Position numbers and translations under genes: made by a program
Source of the DNA: Candidatus Bipolaricaulota bacterium
Lineage (GTDB): Bacteria > Bipolaricaulota > Bipolaricaulia > UBA7950 > UBA9294
DNA length: 9,745 bases
Assembly: GCA_020350845.1 (NCBI GenBank)
Contig: CP070725.1
Location: forward strand, 1,485,848 to 1,495,592
Direction of reading: 5' to 3'
Part shown: one piece after another, positions 6,958 through 9,745 of the stretch
How positions within the stretch are numbered: position 1 is the first letter of the stretch
How the letters are laid out: every line of letters begins with the position of its first letter
Notes under the pieces: generated by a model
Told to the model about the DNA's origin: nothing
The model's input: the letters and a program-made list of their open reading frames with translations, nothing else
Databases searched by the model: none

Positions 6958-7791
6958 ATGCGCCGAACACTCTTCGCCGTACTCTTGCTTGTTCTCGTCG
7001 CTTCGCTCACGAGCTGTGTCGGGCTCTTCGCGCCCAAGGATGAGCCCGAAGGGATCGTCCGCGTCACAATCGCTCCCCCGTCCGCCGCCCCGCAGTCGGT
7101 CGGCCCGAAGCTGATCCCGCCGGCGGCGGAGAAGGTTCGCATCCGCGTCTGGCATCCCGTATCGGAGTACAACCACGTGACGACGGTCCCGCTTCTCAAC
7201 GGGCCGCAGACCGTGAACATCCCGGTGCCGGAAGGAAACGGATACTACGTGGACGCCGTGTCCTACAAGATGAACAGCATGCCGCTCGCGCTCACCGGGG
7301 GACGAACGACCGGCGTCGCGGTGTACGAGGATGAAGTCACCACCGCCGCGGTCGAGCTCTATGAGTGGGGCGTGAATGTCGACGGCCCGGACACCGTTCG
7401 CCCGGACACGGAGTACACCCTGGACTTCGAGGCGACCGATGCCGGCGGCCTGATCACCCGCCAGACCTTCGACACGGCGACCCTGCGTGCATCGACCATC
7501 TGGTTCGAGGATCCGATGTTCCCGCTGCCGCCGATCTCGGGACCGGTCGTCGCCGCCGAGGACGACGGCATTCGTCTCACCGGGACAACCCCGGATGTGA
7601 CGGTTCCCACGACGATGTACGCGCTCGCTCTGGTGCAGTTCCGGCAGCAGTGGTACGACTATGATCTTCCCGAGCCGAGCGAGCGGCCGATGTTCCTGGA
7701 ACTCCCGAACCGCCACATGAACGGGACGCTCTACGAGTTCGAAGTCGACCCGACGGCCGGCGGCCTCGAGGTCGAGATCAGCGGCGAATAG
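6958..7791 (+). CDS. Predicted lipoprotein of unknown family
   Basis: A 277-residue protein with a lipoprotein signal peptide: MRRT, a Leu/Val-rich core, and a lipobox LTSC with Cys20 as the acylated residue. Val at +2 is not the inner-membrane retention Asp of the E. coli rule, so outer-membrane sorting is plausible if that rule holds here. The mature part is beta-rich and looks like two Ig-like segments: about 30-125 (RVTIAPP, VRIRVWHP, VNIPVPEGNGYYVDAVSY, VTTAAVELYEW) and about 125-275 (NVDGPDTVRPDTEYTLDFEATD, STIWFEDPMF, TMYALALVQF, EFEVDPTAGGLEVEIS). I recognise neither a catalytic motif nor a named family. It is transcribed alone from an extended -10 promoter, diverges from the beta-helix/dockerin gene, and is followed by a hairpin terminator. 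A periplasmic or surface binding role is only a guess. Confidence 0.88.
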   Translation: MRRTLFAVLLLVLVASLTSCVGLFAPKDEPEGIVRVTIAPPSAAPQSVGPKLIPPAAEKVRIRVWHPVSEYNHVTTVPLLNGPQTVNIPVPEGNGYYVDAVSYKMNSMPLALTGGRTTGVAVYEDEVTTAAVELYEWGVNVDGPDTVRPDTEYTLDFEATDAGGLITRQTFDTATLRASTIWFEDPMFPLPPISGPVVAAEDDGIRLTGTTPDVTVPTTMYALALVQFRQQWYDYDLPEPSERPMFLELPNRHMNGTLYEFEVDPTAGGLEVEISGE

Positions 7792-7824
7792 GCAGATCCA
7801 CGAGACGAGATGTTCGGCACGTGC

Positions 7825-7857
7825 CCGCCCTGCGCCCGGCGCAGGGCGGTTCATCTT
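7825..7857 (+). terminator. Intrinsic terminator of the lipoprotein gene
   Basis: A perfect 11-bp GC-rich stem (7825-7835 with 7839-7849) with a three-base loop is followed by ttcatctt, an imperfect U-rich tract. It lies 33 bases after the lipoprotein stop. Its tail runs directly into the candidate smpB -35 at 7856. Confidence 0.72.
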
Positions 7858-7884
7858 GCGGCTGCGCCGGGGGCAGGCTAGGCT
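7856..7884 (+). promoter_or_regulatory. Candidate leaderless promoter of smpB
   Basis: TTGCGG (7856-7861), a 17-bp spacer and TAGGCT (7879-7884) form a weak sigma-70-like promoter of the TAnnnT kind. Only seven bases separate the -10 from the ATG at 7892, so transcription would start at or next to the start codon. No good Shine-Dalgarno precedes smpB, which fits a leaderless message. Confidence 0.4.
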
Positions 7885-7891
7885 GCGGGTG

Positions 7892-8359
7892 ATGAGCGTC
7901 AAGGTCGTGGCGACGAACCGCAAGGCACGGCACAAGTACGAGATCTCGGACACGATCGAGGCCGGACTGGTGCTCGCCGGGACCGAGGTGAAGAGCCTCC
8001 GTCAGGGAGGATGCGCCCTCGGCGACGGGTACGCGGTCATCCGCGACGGGGAGGCGACGCTCAAGAGCGTACACATCGCCGCGTACAAGCAGGGCTCGAT
8101 CCACAACGTGGATTCCGACCGCGACCGGCGTCTGCTCCTCCATCGGCGCGAGATCCTGCGGCTGGCGACCAAGACACAGGAGCAGGGATTCACCCTCGTT
8201 CCGCTCAAGATCTACTTCAAGAACGGCGTCGCCAAGGTCGAGCTGGGCGTTGCCCGCGGACGCAAGACCTACGACAAGCGGCGCAAGCTTCGCGAGGACG
8301 ACGAGCGCCGTCGGACGGACGAGGCGCTGAAGCGCTTCAGCCGTGGACAGGCCGTCTAG
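7892..8359 (+). CDS. smpB: SsrA-binding protein SmpB (tmRNA partner)
   Basis: A 155-residue cytoplasmic RNA-binding protein. SmpB binds tmRNA and delivers it to stalled ribosomes for trans-translation, which tags the nascent chain and frees the ribosome. Family landmarks run the full length: NRKARHKYEI at 9-18, EAGLVLAGTEVKSLRQG, a GDGYA/IRDGE segment, VHIAAYKQG, DRDRRLLLHRREI, GFTLVPLKIYFKNG, KVELGVARGRKTYDKR, then the basic helical tail that enters the decoding site. The length is normal. I chose the ATG at 7892 because the family motif starts eight residues later. A GTG one codon upstream and a TTG at 7856 are also in frame, but the TTG would add 12 Arg-rich residues and overlap the likely promoter. 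The gene is monocistronic in appearance and converges on the ABC permease gene, sharing a CTAG at the stops. The tmRNA gene is not in this window. Confidence 0.97.
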   Translation: MSVKVVATNRKARHKYEISDTIEAGLVLAGTEVKSLRQGGCALGDGYAVIRDGEATLKSVHIAAYKQGSIHNVDSDRDRRLLLHRREILRLATKTQEQGFTLVPLKIYFKNGVAKVELGVARGRKTYDKRRKLREDDERRRTDEALKRFSRGQAV

Positions 8360-9552
8360 CTGCGGAAGAGGATCGCTTCCCGCAGGAAGAGGCGCACCGA
8401 CACCACGACGAGAAGCGCTCCCAGTGCGGTGTTGGCGGCGAACGTGTAGAGAAGGTGGAGGGGCTCGGCGGCACCGAGGATGACCCCCTGAAGCGCGAAC
8501 AACGCGTTCGCCACGGGGATGAGGAAGCGCGTGCTCGCGACGCCACCCACCCCCGTCATCGACGCCAGGCCGACGAGCACGATCACCATGTACACCGGGA
8601 TGAGGTAGGTGCTCGCCTCCTTCTGACTGCGCGCATAGCTGCCGACGATGATCACGAGCGCAGCGATCACGATCGCGAGCGGCACGAGGATGAGGAGGAT
8701 CCACCCCAGCTGCGCCAGCCCGAGCGCGAAGCCCGAGCTCCCGGTCGCCGCCCCGCCGGGAGCGAGCCCGGCGCCGAAGAAGCGCAGTCCGACCATCAAC
8801 CCGACGGCGGAGAGGACCGAGGACACGAGGGAGACCGTGAGGACGGCAGCGAACTTCCCGACGACGATCTCCGTGCGGGAGAGCTGGCTGACGAGCAGGG
8901 TGGCGATCGTTCCCCGCTCCTTCTCCCCCGCCGTGATCTCGGCGCCGAGGTTCATCGCTCCGGTGAGGATCGCGAGAACGAGGAAGTACGGCAGCAGCCG
9001 GCTGAGGATGATCCTCGCCGTCGGCTCGCCGGCCGCGGCAGCGACCGTGGTGACGATCACGTCCGGGGCGAACGACCGGTGCTCCTCGCCGATCGCCGCC
9101 AGCCGCTCGCGGAGGGCCTCCCCCTGCGCGGTGCGAATCCCTTCGCGGACGCGCAGCGCGGCCAGCACCCCGAGGGGATCCGCGGGATCGTAGTGCAACT
9201 CGACGGAACGCTCCCGCCCGTCGCCGACCGCCGCGGGGATCGCGACGAGATGGACCTCGCCCCGCGCGTGCGCCGCCAGAGCCTCCGTCACTTCCCCCAT
9301 CGCCAGTGCGCGAACCCCCGTCGCCGCACCGACGGCTTGGGCGAGCCACGGATCCTCGACGCGCTCCACATAGGCCACGGTGGCCGGCGCCGCATCGAGT
9401 GCCGGCGCCTCGGCCGACATCACCCGACCCATGACGGAGAGCACGAGGGGATAGAAGACGAGCGGGAAGATGACCGTCAGGAGTACCGTCCGCCGATCGC
9501 GAACCGCGCCGAGAAGCTCCTTGAAGAACAGCAATCGAACGTTGGTCAGCAT
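8356..9552 (-). CDS. ABC-2 type transporter permease, NatB-like
   Basis: A 398-residue inner-membrane protein of the NatB/ABC-2 exporter family. It has a cytoplasmic N-terminus (LLFFKELLGAVRDRRT), TM1 at about 22-42, and a large extracytoplasmic segment at about 45-182 without obvious motifs. Five further membrane segments follow, near 186-206, 235-257, 280-304, 318-335 and 370-390, possibly with another near 343-361. The family signature lies between TM2 and TM3: AGEKERGTIATLLVSQLSRT (208-227), then VVGKF. SYARSQKEASTYLIPVY (305-321) is also family-typical. NatB pairs with an ATP-binding NatA subunit to export Na+ in Bacillus; in related systems the substrate is unknown, so substrate cannot be assigned here. 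No ATPase is visible in the window; it may lie upstream beyond 9745. The start at 9552 has only a weak GGACGG ribosome site but gives the conserved N-terminal helix. Confidence 0.9.
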   Translation of the reverse strand: MLTNVRLLFFKELLGAVRDRRTVLLTVIFPLVFYPLVLSVMGRVMSAEAPALDAAPATVAYVERVEDPWLAQAVGAATGVRALAMGEVTEALAAHARGEVHLVAIPAAVGDGRERSVELHYDPADPLGVLAALRVREGIRTAQGEALRERLAAIGEEHRSFAPDVIVTTVAAAAGEPTARIILSRLLPYFLVLAILTGAMNLGAEITAGEKERGTIATLLVSQLSRTEIVVGKFAAVLTVSLVSSVLSAVGLMVGLRFFGAGLAPGGAATGSSGFALGLAQLGWILLILVPLAIVIAALVIIVGSYARSQKEASTYLIPVYMVIVLVGLASMTGVGGVASTRFLIPVANALFALQGVILGAAEPLHLLYTFAANTALGALLVVVSVRLFLREAILFRS

Positions 9553-9563
9553 TCCGTCCAGGA

Positions 9564-9569
9564 TTGTAG
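9564..9569 (-). promoter_or_regulatory. Candidate -10 element of the ABC permease gene
   Basis: TACAAT on the minus strand (five of six to consensus) lies 11 bases before the ATG at 9552. No recognisable -35 sits 17 bp upstream. If used, the leader would be only about five bases, so the message would be nearly leaderless. Confidence 0.35.
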
Positions 9570-9644
9570 CGGCCGGGAACGCGACGAGCCTATGGTGGGG
9601 GGAATCGGAAGCCGTCGCGGCGACGGAAGCGGGAGGGGAACGCG

Positions 9645-9745
9645 CTACTCGGGGGTGTCTTCGGAGGGAGTCTGGGACGATCCCGGGTCAGGATCCGAGG
9701 AAGGCGTCTGAACGGGCTCGACGATCGGCTCCTCGGGGAGGATCG
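9645..9745 (-). CDS. C-terminus of an unidentified protein, acidic Pro/Ser-rich tail
   Basis: The frame enters from the right edge, runs 33 codons and ends at a TAG (9647-9645). It reads ILPEEPIVEP, then VQTPSSDPDP, then GSSQTPSEDTPE. It is low-complexity, rich in Pro, Glu, Ser, Asp and Thr, and presumably disordered. No family can be named from so little. Position and orientation, 92 bp upstream of the permease gene on the same strand, leave room for a transporter ATPase or an unrelated exported protein with a disordered tail. The frame has consistent G/C third positions like its neighbours, which supports real coding, but the fragment is short. Confidence 0.5.
   Translation of the reverse strand, partial: ILPEEPIVEPVQTPSSDPDPGSSQTPSEDTPE

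Noticed and set aside
6567..7220. N-terminal extension of the 1121-aa protein up to 7220
   Set aside because: It would overlap the lipoprotein gene and bury the signal peptide. The ATG at 6566 has a near-perfect Shine-Dalgarno and starts the signal peptide.
6571..7953. 460-codon minus-strand frame antisense to the lipoprotein and the start of smpB
   Set aside because: No recognisable domain or start signal. The plus-strand lipobox protein and SmpB explain the region.
9612..9626. Six-bp hairpin with a three-base loop after the partial gene at the right end
   Set aside because: Minus-strand RNA after the stem is CUUCCGAUUCCCCCC with no U-run. Short GC palindromes are expected by chance here.
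7778..9711. Long Arg-rich frames on both strands across smpB and the permease (minus 7778-9349, plus 8011-9711)
   Set aside because: They are out-of-frame readings of smpB and the ABC-2 permease, whose family motifs are unmistakable.
1..9745. CRISPR array, tRNA/rRNA genes, insertion sequences, toxin-antitoxin or defence genes
   Set aside because: I looked for short regular direct repeats with unique spacers, transposase motifs and RNA-gene landmarks and saw none. The only regular repeats are coding PKD units.

Overview
This window is GC-rich (by eye above 60 % G+C) and densely coding. It looks like the genome of a diderm bacterium: it encodes a predicted outer-membrane beta-barrel ending in Phe, several Sec-exported multidomain surface proteins, a lipoprotein, the housekeeping tmRNA partner SmpB and an ABC-2 permease. 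PKD, cohesin-like, dockerin, parallel beta-helix and FlgD/T9SS-like C-terminal domains next to a PorV-like barrel are typical of poorly cultivated diderm lineages (for example Bipolaricaulota/Acetothermia-type genomes). That placement is an inference; nothing here fixes the taxon.

Layout. The left two thirds is a minus-strand block of exported proteins. From the right these are: a 1121-aa protein (3201-6566) with signal peptide, parallel beta-helix, cohesin-like domain, dockerin, second cohesin-like domain and FlgD/T9SS-type C-terminal domain; a strong intrinsic terminator (3144-3176); a 313-aa PorV/UPF0164-like outer-membrane barrel (2018-2959); and a protein (1-1808, running off the left edge) with signal peptide, one cohesin-like domain and at least five PKD domains. 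The 391-bp gap 6567-6957 is a divergent control region. It holds a CRP-like dyad placed like a class II activator site for the leftward gene, and an extended -10 promoter for the rightward gene.

The right third has a plus-strand lipoprotein of unknown family (6958-7791) with an intrinsic terminator. Next is smpB (7892-8359), apparently with a leaderless promoter packed directly behind that terminator. A minus-strand NatB-type ABC-2 permease (8356-9552) converges on smpB, and the two stop codons share one CTAG. The last 101 bases hold the acidic, Pro/Ser-rich C-terminus of another minus-strand protein.

How they may work together. Three related cohesin-like modules on two neighbouring exported proteins, plus one dockerin, suggest calcium-dependent assembly on the cell surface. 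The PorV-like barrel may take part in export or anchoring. This is a hypothesis from domain recognition by eye. Cohesins and dockerins outside cellulosomes are known, so the families are not new; the architecture and neighbourhood are what deserve a second look.
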